Origin: Bradyrhizobium diazoefficiens
GTDB lineage: Bacteria > Pseudomonadota > Alphaproteobacteria > Rhizobiales > Xanthobacteraceae
Length of the DNA: 64,000 nt
Direction: 5' to 3'
Assembly (NCBI RefSeq): GCF_016616425.1
Contig: NZ_CP067101.1
Location: 5,518,001-5,582,000 of the forward strand
In this document: in pieces, positions 8,927-20,256 of the stretch
How the letters are laid out: the number at the start of each line of letters is the position of its first letter
How positions within the stretch are numbered: the stretch's first letter is position 1
Program-made: the position numbers and the translations under genes
Notes under the pieces: model-generated
Seen by the model: the letters and a program-made list of their open reading frames with translations, nothing else
Database searches by the model: none
Told to the model about the DNA's origin: nothing

Positions 8927-9319
8927 CTAGTAGCCCGGATCGTAATAGTAAGGACTGCCGCCATAATAGCCCGGACCGCCGTAGTAAGGACGCGGGCCAT
9001 AATAATAGCGGTTCTCGTAATAGTCGCGGCGCCGACTCTCGGCAATCGCACTGCCGATCAGACCTGCCGCCGCGCCCATGAAGGCGAGACCCGCGGCGCT
9101 CGGCCCGCGTCGATAGTGGTGGTGGCGACGGCGGGCGCTGAAATCGGTGGTGTCGGAGGAGCCCTGCCCTGCGGTGACAGGCGTTGCGGATACCGCCACA
9201 GCCGGGACCGGGGGCGCCGCAGCCGATGGCGATGTGGAGGTCGCGATCAATGCCAGGCTGGCGAACGCGGCCAGTACGGTGTTGCGGCCGGACGCGGAAA
9301 TCGTGGGTCTAATACTCAT
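8927..9319 (-). CDS. Small secreted protein with Tyr/Gly/Pro-rich tail
   Basis: A 130-residue exported protein of unknown function. The first about 35 residues form a signal peptide (hydrophobic VLAAFASLALIA then SPSAAA). A basic/His segment RRRHHHYRRG follows, then a short glycine/alanine-rich hydrophobic stretch (AAGLAFMGAAAGLIGSAIA) resembling glycine-zipper proteins, and a tail of repeated YY, GG and P residues. The ATG at 9319 has AGGAAGG at good spacing; an upstream in-frame ATG at 9376 lacks one. Such small glycine-zipper envelope proteins are common in rhizobia; function cannot be assigned. Confidence 0.7.
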   Translation of the reverse strand: MSIRPTISASGRNTVLAAFASLALIATSTSPSAAAPPVPAVAVSATPVTAGQGSSDTTDFSARRRHHHYRRGPSAAGLAFMGAAAGLIGSAIAESRRRDYYENRYYYGPRPYYGGPGYYGGSPYYYDPGY

Positions 9320-9520
9320 TTGACCTTCCTCTGTTCTCGCCCAAAGAGAGATATGCAAACCATGTATAATGCGCAAACCGCTGAGATGGTTTCATGATCG
9401 CGGCAATCTGCCACGCTTCGAACCGAACAACCGGCCCCCAGCCTGAACCATCCAACCTGAGCGGATCATGAACAGCCGCGCTGTTTTTCGGTCGCCGCAA
9501 GCGATATCAGGCGCCGGCGC

Positions 9521-11308
9521 CTATGACAGCGCGCCGAGCACGCCCCGCGTCGCCTTGTCGATCTCCTCGACATAGCGGCGGCGGGCGAAGGTCTCGGTGA
9601 GGAAGCCGACCACCTTGCGACTGTCCGTGGAATCGACCACCGCCAGCATCTCGGCCTCCGCCTCGTCGAACACGGCCATCGCCGACTTCACGTTCATTTC
9701 CGGGATCAGCACGATGTCGATCAGGCGCGCCAGTTCGATCACCTGGATCTCGTCGGCGATGGTGTCGAGGTCGCTGGAGAACAAATCGGGCAACAGGACG
9801 AGGCCGACATATTCGTCCGCATTGTTGACGATGACGACGCCCGGCCGCGAGCCCAGCGCAAACTCGCGGCGGACCGCTGCGATCGTCGTCGTCGAGGGCA
9901 CCTTGCCGACGTCGGAGCGCATCAGCCGCTCGACGGTGAGATTGCGCAGCCAGCCGACGTCGTTGGCGCTGCGGATGGTCTCGCCGCGCAGATGCAGACG
10001 CCAGGTCGAGAAGGAGTGGCCGAACATGAAGCGGACGCAGATCGAGGTGACGATGCAGCCGGCCAGCACCACGGCGGTGACGTCGACGTTGCGGGTCATC
10101 TCGAGCACCAGGAACGACATGGTCAGGGGGCCGCCGACGATGGCGACACCGAGCGTCGCCATGCCGGTCAGCATCGCCACCAGCGGATCGATCGCGAAGT
10201 TCGGACTGATCAAGAGCAGCACCGCGGCAAAGAACTTTCCGATCAGGCTGCCGACGAACAGCGATGCGAAGAACAGGCCGCCCCGGAAACCCGAGGCCAG
10301 CGAGATCAGGCAGGCCGTCACCTTCAAGGCGATGATCAGCGCGATCATGCCGATCGCCATGTCGTGAAAGAGATCGAGCACCATGGCGCCGTGGCCGGCC
10401 GCCAGCACCTGCGGCGTAACAATCGCAAAGCTGCCGACGATGAGACCGCCGATCACCGGACGGAGCCAGACCGGCATCCAGGCGAACAGGCGCTCGAACG
10501 TCGGCGAGGTGCGCATCACGGCGATGCCGACGCCACTTGTGACGAGGGCGAGCCCGATCAGCGCCAGATACTGCTCGACGCCGACGGCGCTGACCTTCGG
10601 TATCTCCAGCGAGTACGGTGCGCCGCCGAGCCATTGCGCGGTCAGGGCGCCGGCAAGCGAGGCCGCCAGGATCGGCGCTGCGCTGCCGACCGAATAGACG
10701 CCGACGATGAGCTCGCAGGCGTAGAAGGCGCCGGTGATCGGAGCGCCGAACGCCGCCGCGATCGCCGCGGCGGCGCCGCAACCGACCATCAGGCGCTGAT
10801 CGTTGCGGCGCAGATTGAAGAACTTTCCCAACAGCGAGGCGATCCCCGAGCCGATCTGGGTATAGCCCGCCTCGAGGCCGACCGAGGCGCCGCAGCCGTT
10901 GGAGATCAGCGTCTGGCTCGACACCACCACGCTGTCACGCATCGACAGATTGCCGCCGCGCAGCGCGTTCGCCTCGACCGGGTCGACCGCGCTCGAAATC
11001 TTCATGCGCCGCCGCGACCATTCCATGACGCCGAGCGCCAGCCCGCCGAGCGCGGGCGCGATCAGCGCCGCCCACGGGCTCACATAGGCGTTGGACGAGA
11101 GGCGCACGTCGATCGGGATGCCGTAGATCACCACATGCGCGATCTGCGCGATCTCGGCCATCAGCGTCACGATCGCCCCGGCCAGCGTGCCGATCACGAG
11201 CGCCAGCGGGATCAGGTAGAACTCGTTGCTGCGCAGAAGCGCACGCAGCCGAACCATGGTGCGGTTCGATCCCTTGCGATCGACGATATGCCTGATCCGC
11301 ACGAACAC
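9521..11308 (-). CDS. CLC family chloride channel/transporter with C-terminal CBS pair
   Basis: An integral membrane protein of up to 595 residues. Residues 1-430 form the multi-helix CLC core, with NGCGASVGLEAGYTQ near residue 137 in place of the usual GREGP-type filter motif (the external-gate Glu is kept in GLEAG), GAPITGAFYACE near 195 and SGFRGGLFFASL near 340. The rest holds two CBS domains (LMRSDVGKVPSTTTIAAVR and beyond). It probably moves Cl- or another anion across the inner membrane. GTG codons at 11308 and 11302 are both possible; AGAAGG is best spaced for 11302. It begins 13 bases after the aldolase gene, so they are likely co-transcribed. Confidence 0.88.
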   Translation of the reverse strand: MFVRIRHIVDRKGSNRTMVRLRALLRSNEFYLIPLALVIGTLAGAIVTLMAEIAQIAHVVIYGIPIDVRLSSNAYVSPWAALIAPALGGLALGVMEWSRRRMKISSAVDPVEANALRGGNLSMRDSVVVSSQTLISNGCGASVGLEAGYTQIGSGIASLLGKFFNLRRNDQRLMVGCGAAAAIAAAFGAPITGAFYACELIVGVYSVGSAAPILAASLAGALTAQWLGGAPYSLEIPKVSAVGVEQYLALIGLALVTSGVGIAVMRTSPTFERLFAWMPVWLRPVIGGLIVGSFAIVTPQVLAAGHGAMVLDLFHDMAIGMIALIIALKVTACLISLASGFRGGLFFASLFVGSLIGKFFAAVLLLISPNFAIDPLVAMLTGMATLGVAIVGGPLTMSFLVLEMTRNVDVTAVVLAGCIVTSICVRFMFGHSFSTWRLHLRGETIRSANDVGWLRNLTVERLMRSDVGKVPSTTTIAAVRREFALGSRPGVVIVNNADEYVGLVLLPDLFSSDLDTIADEIQVIELARLIDIVLIPEMNVKSAMAVFDEAEAEMLAVVDSTDSRKVVGFLTETFARRRYVEEIDKATRGVLGALS

Positions 11309-11320
11309 CTTCTGCCCGCC

Positions 11321-11968
11321 CTACCCTTCCGACAGGCCGTAGCCGGCCATGCGCTGGCGGACCCGGTCGATCTCGGCGCTGGGGAGCAGCGGCGGTTGTC
11401 CGATCTGGAGGCAGCCGTGATATTGCCGCGCCAGCGTCTCGACCTCGACGGCCAGCCAAATCGCCTTGTCCAGCGTCTTGCCGATCGCGATCATGCCGTG
11501 ATGGTCCAGCAGGCAGGCCAGCCGCCCCTCCAGCGCCCGCACGGCATATTCGGACAACTCCGCGGTTCCGAACGTCGCATAGGGCGCGCAGCGGATGCTG
11601 TCGCCGCCGGCCGCCGCGATCATGTAGTGCACCGGCGGAATCTCCATGCCCATGATGGCCAGAACGGTGCAATAGGTCGGATGGGCGTGCACGACGGCGT
11701 CGACGTCGGGCCGCAACTTCAGGATGTCGCGATGAAAGCGCCACTCGCTCGACGGCTTCTGGTCGGCTGCGTGCGCGCCGTCCATGGTCATGAAGACGAT
11801 CTGGTCCGGCGTCATGGCCTCATAGGGCACGCTGGTCGGCGTGACCAAAAGTCCCCCCACATGCCGGACAGAGATATTGCCCGAGGTGCCCTGGTTGATG
11901 CCGAGCGCGTTCATGCGCCGGCAAGCGTCGATGATGGCCTGTCTCTTGGCGAGCTCGTCCGCAGTCAT
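11321..11968 (-). CDS. Class II aldolase/adducin family protein (fuculose-phosphate aldolase-like)
   Basis: A 215-residue cytosolic zinc aldolase/epimerase-type protein. The phosphate-binding loop is NQGTSGNIS at residues 25-33. The catalytic Glu is E75 in SSEWRFH, and zinc ligands are H94 and H96 in VHAHPTYC and a His of LLDHHG at 156-157. Family length is normal. L-fuculose-1-phosphate aldolase and related sugar-phosphate or hydroxyacid enzymes share these motifs, so the substrate is open. It precedes the CLC gene on the same strand; no linked sugar pathway is visible. Confidence 0.82.
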   Translation of the reverse strand: MTADELAKRQAIIDACRRMNALGINQGTSGNISVRHVGGLLVTPTSVPYEAMTPDQIVFMTMDGAHAADQKPSSEWRFHRDILKLRPDVDAVVHAHPTYCTVLAIMGMEIPPVHYMIAAAGGDSIRCAPYATFGTAELSEYAVRALEGRLACLLDHHGMIAIGKTLDKAIWLAVEVETLARQYHGCLQIGQPPLLPSAEIDRVRQRMAGYGLSEG

Positions 11969-12130
11969 CGATATCCCGATTTCCTGACGATGGGCTTGTT
12001 AAACCGGAAGTACGTCAAAGCAACGTGGCAGTGCAAGCGAAAGCGACCCGAATCCGGTGCCACCTTGGCGCCCTCCTGCCAAATCACGAAATGGACGGCA
12101 AAATCAATGGATTCACGGATTATCGCAGCC

Positions 12131-12757
12131 CTATGACAGGCTGGTCCGGACGGCCGCAATCCCGTTGATCACGAACTGCACGGAATAGGCGGCGAGCAGC
12201 ATGCCGAGAACACGCGAGAGCACGGCATTTCCGGTGCGTCCGAGGGTGCGGGCGATCAGGTGAGCCGAGACGAAGCACAGCATGCAGACCAGGCAAACCG
12301 CGAGGACGACCGCGATGATGATCGCGAGCCTCGTCCCATAGCCGGCATCGCCGGAAAGGAGCAGCGTGGTCGCAATCGCCCCCGGGCCGGCCATCATGGG
12401 GATGGCCAGGGGAAACACCGCGACATCGGAGGCGTGCTCCGACGTCGCCTTGTCGGCCTCGCGGGCCTCGCGATGCGGACGATCGCCGAAGATCATCTGG
12501 TAGGACACGCCGAACAGCAGCAGCCCGCCGGCGATCTGGAAGGCGGGAATGCCGATTCCGAGCTGGCGGAGCAGCCAGTTTCCGACCAGCGCGATCACCA
12601 CCAGGATCGAGGCCGCGATCAGCGGCGCGCGCAACGCGATCATACGCTTGACCGTGTCGGGCATGCCCCCGGTCGCAGCGAGAAAGGCTGGCGCAAGGCC
12701 GACCGGATCGACAACCAACAACAGCGTCACGAAGGCGGACAGGGCGAAGTCGAGCAT
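12131..12757 (-). CDS. MarC family integral membrane protein
   Basis: A 208-residue inner-membrane protein of the MarC/UPF0056 family with about six hydrophobic segments. Family hallmarks are VVDPVGLAPAFLA near residue 15, GGLLLFGVSYQMI near residue 77, and AIPMMAGPGAIATTLLL near residue 118. The function is not established; the early link to multiple antibiotic resistance in E. coli was not upheld. It is a single gene, divergent from the YciF-like gene. Confidence 0.88.
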   Translation of the reverse strand: MLDFALSAFVTLLLVVDPVGLAPAFLAATGGMPDTVKRMIALRAPLIAASILVVIALVGNWLLRQLGIGIPAFQIAGGLLLFGVSYQMIFGDRPHREAREADKATSEHASDVAVFPLAIPMMAGPGAIATTLLLSGDAGYGTRLAIIIAVVLAVCLVCMLCFVSAHLIARTLGRTGNAVLSRVLGMLLAAYSVQFVINGIAAVRTSLS

Positions 12758-12903
12758 GGGAGGGGCATCTCGGGCGTGGCTCGGGCAGCAAGCCTTAACG
12801 GCTCGCGGCGGCCTTCGCGAGGAACATTTGCTTTCGAAGAATCTTTATCGCCTGAGGATTGAGGAAGGCGACGCCTTCCCTTGTCACCTCAAGAGGAGGA
12901 TGT

Positions 12904-13470
12904 ATGGCCAAACGATCGAAGAAACGCACAACCAAGAAGACCGCGGCGCGCCGACCGCGTCAGGCGCCCAAGATGCTGAGCGACCTGTTTCTGGAGACGC
13001 TGAAGGACATCTATTTCGCCGAGAACAAGATCATCAAGACCCTGCCCAAGATGGCCAAGGCCGCGCAATCGAAGGATTTGGCGGCCGCCTTCAACAAGCA
13101 CCTGCGTGAGACCCAGGGCCAGGTCAAGCGGCTGGACCAGATCTTCAAGATGCTGGGCAAGCCTGCACGCGGCAAGCCCTGCGAGGCGATCAACGGCATC
13201 ACCGACGAGGGCGCCGAGATCATGAAGGAATTCAAGGGCGCGCCGGCCCTCGATGCGGGACTGCTTTCGGCTGCCCAGGCGGTCGAGCACTATGAGATCT
13301 CGCGCTATGGCACCCTTCGCACCTGGGCCGAGGAGCTCGGCATGCAGGACGCAGCCAGGCTGCTTCAGGCGACGCTGGAAGAGGAAGAAGCGACCGACCA
13401 TACGCTGACCGAGCTCGCCACCTCCGTGATCAATCTCGAGGCGGAAGACGAGTACCGAGCGGCAGCCTGA
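12904..13470 (+). CDS. YciF/YciE-type ferritin-like protein (DUF892)
   Basis: A 188-residue protein with a lysine/arginine-rich N-terminal tail (residues 1-25) followed by a DUF892 four-helix bundle starting LSDLFLETLKDIYFAE. Acidic and His residues that could bind a di-metal site are seen in EHYEISRYGTLRTWAEELG and TLEEEEATDHTLTE. Homologues are stress-induced and ferritin-like. The ATG at 12904 has AAGAGGAGG just upstream and agrees with the reading frame. A strong hairpin terminator follows the gene. Confidence 0.87.
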   Translation: MAKRSKKRTTKKTAARRPRQAPKMLSDLFLETLKDIYFAENKIIKTLPKMAKAAQSKDLAAAFNKHLRETQGQVKRLDQIFKMLGKPARGKPCEAINGITDEGAEIMKEFKGAPALDAGLLSAAQAVEHYEISRYGTLRTWAEELGMQDAARLLQATLEEEEATDHTLTELATSVINLEAEDEYRAAA

Positions 13471-13492
13471 CCCGCACCCCTGCCAATGGCGC

Positions 13493-13526
13493 AACGCCGC
13501 GGTCGATGCCGCGGCGTTTGCGTTTT
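13493..13526 (+). terminator. Hairpin terminator after the YciF-like gene
   Basis: AACGCCGCGG pairs perfectly with CCGCGGCGTT across a 6-base loop and is followed by TGCGTTTTGG. It lies 23 bases after the stop codon. Confidence 0.7.
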
Positions 13527-13623
13527 GGATCGCACGACGGCGCATGGCACGTCAGCGACACCGCACTGGATTTTCCCGGAACCAGCCCCATATGCAGCCT
13601 TTCCCAGCCCTGAGCCCCGCATC

Positions 13624-14007
13624 ATGCAACCCAAAAATCCCCTCGACTGGATGCTGTCCGAAGCCCTGGACACGCTGACCCGCGCCGACCGGCTGCGCCA
13701 GCAGTTCGGCCGCCAGGAGGCCTGCTGGGAGCCGCCGATCGACGTGCTCGAAACCGAGCATGAGCTCCTGATCCTGGTGGCGCTTCCCGGCGTCAACCCT
13801 GACAATGTCGAGACGGTCATTCATGACGGCGTGCTCGTCATCTCCGGCCAGCGTACCCTTCCGCCGGAGCTCCGCAACGCCCGCATCCACCGGCTCGAGC
13901 TGCCGCAGGGGCGTTTTGAGCGCCGCATTGCATTGCCGCTCGGCCGCTACGCCATCAGCCGCTTCGTGATGGACGGCTGCGTCGCATTGCGCCTCGCCAA
14001 ATCCTGA
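13624..14007 (+). CDS. Hsp20/alpha-crystallin small heat-shock protein
   Basis: A 127-residue small heat-shock protein that holds unfolding proteins in the cytosol. The alpha-crystallin domain runs from PPIDVLETEHELLILVALPG to the end, including GVLVISGQRTLPPEL and RFERRIALPL. The usual C-terminal I-x-I tail is not obvious; the protein ends ALRLAKS. The ATG at 13624 (MQPKNPLDW) fits family length, although the frame is open further upstream. Lon protease starts 8 bases after the stop, giving a chaperone-protease operon. Confidence 0.85.
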   Translation: MQPKNPLDWMLSEALDTLTRADRLRQQFGRQEACWEPPIDVLETEHELLILVALPGVNPDNVETVIHDGVLVISGQRTLPPELRNARIHRLELPQGRFERRIALPLGRYAISRFVMDGCVALRLAKS

Positions 14008-14015
14008 GGTCGATC

Positions 14016-16397
<2,382 letters not shown>

Positions 16398-16402
16398 ATG
16401 CG

Positions 16403-16558
16403 ATGAAGGGACTGCTGGAAACGGCGAAGAGATCGCGGAAGACGCAGCGGCTGCGCCAGTTGCTCGATCGCGCGATCGACCGGGTTCGCGACGCACTGGC
16501 GGCGTCCGGGCCGCAGCTTCAACCCATTCCGGTCCGGGTGAAGCGCCGCAAGGGTTGA
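16403..16558 (+). CDS. Small basic protein downstream of lon
   Basis: A 51-codon frame beginning MKGLLETAKRSRKTQRLRQL and ending VKRRKG with TGA at 16556-16558. A GTG at 16394, three codons upstream and overlapping the lon stop codon, is an alternative start that would couple it to lon translation. The product is strongly basic with an amphipathic helical look. No family is recognised. Support comes from frame, position in the operon and the terminator that follows. Confidence 0.45.
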   Translation: MKGLLETAKRSRKTQRLRQLLDRAIDRVRDALAASGPQLQPIPVRVKRRKG

Positions 16559-16592
16559 GCCCTCCGTCTCAGGCCCTCGCGGCTGCCCAAAC

Positions 16593-16624
16593 AAAAGGCC
16601 CCCTCTGACCCGAGGGGGCCTTTG
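16593..16624. terminator. Bidirectional terminator between lon and HU genes
   Basis: AAAAGGCCCCCT and AGGGGGCCTTT form a stem of about 11 bp around an 8-base loop, with A-rich and T-rich flanks. It can serve both the plus-strand lon operon and the minus-strand HU gene. Confidence 0.85.
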
Positions 16625-16629
16625 CGTTG

Positions 16630-16932
16630 TTAGCCCACGGCGTCCTTGGCAGCCTTGACCGGGCGGGCGCGGACGATCTTCCGGGCCGGCTTGGCCTTGA
16701 ACATCATCTCTTCGCCCGTGAACGGGTTGGTGCCCTTGCGCGCCTTGGTCGCGGGCTTCTTGATGACCACGAACTTGGCGAAGCCCGGCACCAGGAACAG
16801 GCCGTTCTTCTTGAGCTCCTTGTGACCGACGTCGGTCAGCGTTTCCATGACGCTCTTGACGTCGCGCTTGGAAAGCTCGGTGGCGGTCGCAATCTTTTCG
16901 ATCAACTGCGATTTGGACATTTGGGTTGGCAT
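16630..16932 (-). CDS. HU family DNA-binding protein
   Basis: A 100-residue nucleoid protein. The HU fold is seen in SKSQLIEKIATATELSKRDV at the N-terminus, the GFAKFVVIKKPATKARKGTNPFTGEE DNA-binding arm, and VRARPVKAAK at the end. Compared with E. coli HU it has a slightly extended basic tail. The ATG at 16932 has GAGGAG at the right spacing. Its promoter contains a perfect inverted repeat around a TAATAT box. Confidence 0.92.
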   Translation of the reverse strand: MPTQMSKSQLIEKIATATELSKRDVKSVMETLTDVGHKELKKNGLFLVPGFAKFVVIKKPATKARKGTNPFTGEEMMFKAKPARKIVRARPVKAAKDAVG

Positions 16933-16952
16933 CGTGTCTCCTCTGATTCGTT

Positions 16953-16978
16953 GCCGGTTGCATATTAGACCAACCGGC
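16953..16978 (-). promoter_or_regulatory. HU gene promoter with 8-bp inverted repeat
   Basis: GCCGGTTG and CAACCGGC are perfect inverted copies separated by 10 bases; on the gene's strand the spacer holds TAATAT, a good -10 candidate 21-35 bases before the ATG. A regulator bound here would cover the promoter core. Confidence 0.5.
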
Positions 16979-17213
16979 GAAGGCCTATAGCCTTCTGCAC
17001 AGTTTTGTCGCGGTTTTACGGGCTTTTTTGCCCTCCTGTGGCAAAAAACCCTGCTTTTTAGCTACTTCCTGAGCGGGAGAAGCCTCGGGCAGCGGATTTT
17101 GCCTTGTTTCAAAGGCCCGCACGACATCTTGCTAGAACTGATTCGCCGCTCTCGACAAGCGACGACCGGCCTCTTTGTGAAAGGAGACGCGCGATTCACC
17201 CTGGAAAACAAGG

Positions 17214-18446
17214 CTAGACGCGCTCGATGATGATGGCCGGCGCCATGCCGCCGGCAGCGCACATCGTGACGAGACCGCGCTTCAGATCGCGCCGTTCGAG
17301 CTCGTCGAGCACGGTGCCGATCAGGATCGAGCCGGTGGCGCCGATGGGATGACCGAGCGCAATCGAGCCGCCATTGACGTTGACCTTGGCGCGATCGAGC
17401 TTGAGGTCGCGGATGTATTTTTCCGCCACCACCGCAAACGCCTCGTTGATCTCGAACAGGTCGATGTCGTCGACGGTCAGCCCCGCCTTCGCCAGCACCT
17501 TGCGGGTCGCCGGCACCGGCGCGTTCAGCATCAGGGTCGGCGAGTCCCCCATGTTGGCCATCGCCACGACACGGGCGCGGGCCTTAAGCCCATGTGCCCT
17601 GGCGTAAGCGGGCGAGGCGAGAAGAATCGCGGCGGCGCCGTCGACGACGCCGGACGAATTGCCGGCGTGGTGCACGAAATCGATCTCGATATCAGGATAT
17701 TTCTGGAGGATCAGGCCGCGATAGGTCGTGCCCTTGTCGTCGAGCGCATAGTCGGCGATCGCCGGGAATGCCGGCTTCAGGCTGCTCAGACCCTCCATCG
17801 TGGTTTGCGGCCGCGGATACTCCTCGTGGTCGAGCGCGAGGCTGCCGTCCTCGCGGTGGACGGGCACGAGGCTCTTGTTGAAGTGACCGTTCGCCATCGC
17901 ATGGCTGGCACGCTTCTGGCTTTCCAGCCCGATCGCGTCGACGTCGCTTCGCGTGATGCCTTCCAGGGTCGCGATCGCATCCGCACAGACGCCCTGATGC
18001 GACTGCGGATGCCGCGCGCGCAGGCGCAGATTGCCCGAGTCCATCATCATCGGGCCGCCGCCGCGGCGGCCCTCCATCGACATCATCTCGCAGCCGCCGG
18101 CGATGACGAGGTCTTCCGCGCCCGCCATGATCGAGCTTGCGGCCATGTTGACGCTGGTGATGCCGCTTCCGCAGAAGCGGTCGAGCGTCACGGCGCTGGC
18201 GCGCACGTCGTAGCCGGCATCGAGCGCCGACATCCGGCCGAGATCGCCGCTTTGGGTCGCGACCTGCGCGCTGCAGCCCCAGACGATATCGTCGACATCG
18301 GCCGTGTCGATGCCGGTGCGCATCGCAAGCGCGCGCAGCACGGTTGCGCCCAGCTGCTGCGGATGAATGCCCGAAAGCGCTCCCTTGCCGGCCTTGCCGA
18401 CGCCCCGCGGGGTCCGGCAGGCATCGATGATCAGCGCGTCAGCCAT
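17214..18446 (-). CDS. Acetyl-CoA C-acyltransferase (thiolase)
   Basis: A 410-residue thiolase, cleaving 3-ketoacyl-CoA with CoA or condensing acetyl-CoA. The acyl-carrying Cys is C92 in RFCGSGITSVN; the second signature is NVNGGSIALGHPIGATG near residue 350, and the C-terminal acid/base Cys lies in CAAGGMAPAIII. It resembles the FadA-like thiolases often named acetyl-CoA C-acetyltransferase. No other beta-oxidation gene is adjacent, so substrate length cannot be told. Confidence 0.88.
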   Translation of the reverse strand: MADALIIDACRTPRGVGKAGKGALSGIHPQQLGATVLRALAMRTGIDTADVDDIVWGCSAQVATQSGDLGRMSALDAGYDVRASAVTLDRFCGSGITSVNMAASSIMAGAEDLVIAGGCEMMSMEGRRGGGPMMMDSGNLRLRARHPQSHQGVCADAIATLEGITRSDVDAIGLESQKRASHAMANGHFNKSLVPVHREDGSLALDHEEYPRPQTTMEGLSSLKPAFPAIADYALDDKGTTYRGLILQKYPDIEIDFVHHAGNSSGVVDGAAAILLASPAYARAHGLKARARVVAMANMGDSPTLMLNAPVPATRKVLAKAGLTVDDIDLFEINEAFAVVAEKYIRDLKLDRAKVNVNGGSIALGHPIGATGSILIGTVLDELERRDLKRGLVTMCAAGGMAPAIIIERV

Positions 18447-18568
18447 TGGCGTTGTCCTCTTGCTATGAGTGTCGAGGCGTTGTGAATCAGGGGGAGATGG
18501 GAGTCAATGCGGTGGCTTCTCTTCACCTCGCCCGCACGCGGCGAGAGCCGAAGACCCCGAGACCTCCG

Positions 18569-20032
18569 CTACGCTCCCGCCGCGTTTTTCGCGATCACGT
18601 TGCGGTAGAAACTGGCGCTGAGTTTCGGCGTGCGGACCTGGGTGTCGAAATTGACGTGATAGAGCCCAAAGCGCTTGTTCAGGCCATACACCCATTCGAA
18701 ATTGTCCATCAGGCTCCAGAGGAAATAGCCGCGCACCGGCACGCCTTCGGCGGTGGCGCGCTGGAGCTGGGCGAGATAGTTGCGCAGGTACATGATGCGG
18801 TCGGTGTCATAGATTTTGCCGTCGGGCATGACCGCATCGTCGGCGGAGGCGCCGTTCTCGCTGATATAGATCGCATCCGTCTTCCAGATCTTGGCCGCCA
18901 GCTTCGGCACCCAGTAGATCGTCTCGGGCCCGACGCGCAGCCAGTCCGAATTCATGTGCGGGAACGATTTCGGGATCGGCAGCGGCACGAATCCCGCGCC
19001 CTGGTCGGACGCCACCACGTAATTCTGCGGCGCGTAGATGTTGAGGCCGAGAAAGTCGACCGGCGAGGAGATGATCTTCAGCTCGGCATCAGTGTATTTC
19101 GGCGCGTTGGCCCCGGCGAATTTCAGGAAAGCGTCGGTATAGCGGCCCGTCATGATGACGTTGAGATAGCCCGCGTTCATCTCGCGCAGCGCGATTGCCG
19201 CGGCGCGAACGTTCTCAGGCGTGTCGATCGCAGGCGCGCAGGCATCGATGTTCTCGGCCGGCCCCACCCTGGTGCCGCGGCGGCCATGGGCGCGCACCGC
19301 CTGCACCGCGAGCCCATGCGCGAGCGCGCTGTTGTGCCGGATCTGGTTGACCTCGGCTTGCGGCAGCGTCATGCCCGGCGCGTCGATGCCGAGACCATAG
19401 CCGAAATAGACGAAGCGGCCGCTCTCGTTCAGCGTGAACACGTTCCTGACCCGATCAGTCAGATGCGCGGCGACATAGGCCGCGTAGTCGCCGAAGATCT
19501 TGCAGGTCTCCGTCGAGCGCCAGCCGCCGAAGCGGTCCTCCAGCGATTGCGGCAGGTCCCAGTGATAGAGCGTCAGCCACGGCTCGATGCCGTTCTTGAG
19601 GAGCTCGTCGATCAGACGATCGTAGAAATCGAGCCCCTTCGGGTTGGGCTTGCCGTCGCCGTCCGGAAACAGCCGCGGCCAGGCCACCGAGAAGCGATAG
19701 GCCTTGCAGCCGAGCGCCCTGATGAGCGCGATGTCCTCCTTGTAGCGGTGGTAGTGCTCATTGGCGCGGTCGCCAGTGGTGCCGTCCTCGATCTTGCCGG
19801 GGATGCGCACGAACTTGTCCCAGATCGAGGCCCCACGCCCGTCCTCGTTGACCGCGCCCTCGACCTGATAGGACGAGGTCGCCGTGCCCCAGACGAAGCC
19901 CGCCGGAAAATCGTTCGCGTTACGCGGCGACGCTGCCGGCCTGGCGTCGGCAGGGTCGAGCGCACCGGTCATCCCGGCTGCGGACAGCCCCGCGATTTTC
20001 GCGAACTGGCGACGCGAGACCTTGTCCGGCAT
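18569..20032 (-). CDS. GH1 beta-glucosidase with Tat signal peptide
   Basis: A 487-residue glycoside hydrolase family 1 enzyme. The N-terminus has a twin-arginine signal (KVSRRQFAKIAG, then ATG-rich hydrophobic stretch), so it should be exported folded, unusual for bacterial GH1 enzymes. The catalytic domain starts NDFPAGFVWGTATSSYQVEG; acid/base E203 lies in TLNES (normally TLNEP) and the nucleophile E392 in YISENGAS. Length is that of a full GH1 barrel. The ATG at 20032 fits the Tat motif. It is divergent from a MarR gene across 224 bp. Sugar specificity is unknown. Confidence 0.85.
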   Translation of the reverse strand: MPDKVSRRQFAKIAGLSAAGMTGALDPADARPAASPRNANDFPAGFVWGTATSSYQVEGAVNEDGRGASIWDKFVRIPGKIEDGTTGDRANEHYHRYKEDIALIRALGCKAYRFSVAWPRLFPDGDGKPNPKGLDFYDRLIDELLKNGIEPWLTLYHWDLPQSLEDRFGGWRSTETCKIFGDYAAYVAAHLTDRVRNVFTLNESGRFVYFGYGLGIDAPGMTLPQAEVNQIRHNSALAHGLAVQAVRAHGRRGTRVGPAENIDACAPAIDTPENVRAAAIALREMNAGYLNVIMTGRYTDAFLKFAGANAPKYTDAELKIISSPVDFLGLNIYAPQNYVVASDQGAGFVPLPIPKSFPHMNSDWLRVGPETIYWVPKLAAKIWKTDAIYISENGASADDAVMPDGKIYDTDRIMYLRNYLAQLQRATAEGVPVRGYFLWSLMDNFEWVYGLNKRFGLYHVNFDTQVRTPKLSASFYRNVIAKNAAGA

Positions 20033-20220
20033 TGAGGCTTCTCCGCTTCCGAGCTGTTGCGGGCGCACAATGGCGAGTCCAGGGCGGTTTGAGAAGCAAG
20101 CTTTGGGAAAAAGCGGATGCAAGTTCCGCCGGTTACGAGAGGACGCCCCGTGGCTGGCGGCCTTTCGCAAGAGTGCGCTCATCCTGGCGCCGCTCCTGCC
20201 CGAATGCCTTGGCACTACGC

Positions 20221-20249
20221 TTGACAGGCCAAAATGATCAGATCATAAT
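20221..20249 (+). promoter_or_regulatory. Near-consensus sigma-70 promoter of the MarR gene
   Basis: TTGACA at 20221-20226 and CATAAT at 20244-20249 are separated by exactly 17 bases. A start site about 7 bases downstream would fall on the MarR ATG at 20257, suggesting a leaderless message. TGATCA motifs at 20235-20240 and 20258-20263 flank the -10 box and could be the autoregulatory operator. Confidence 0.55.
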
Positions 20250-20256
20250 AATTGTG

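Noticed and set aside
9992..12136. 714-codon plus-strand frame over the CLC and aldolase genes
   Set aside because: It runs opposite to two clear minus-strand genes and is rich in His, Arg, Asp and Gln as expected from mirror coding.
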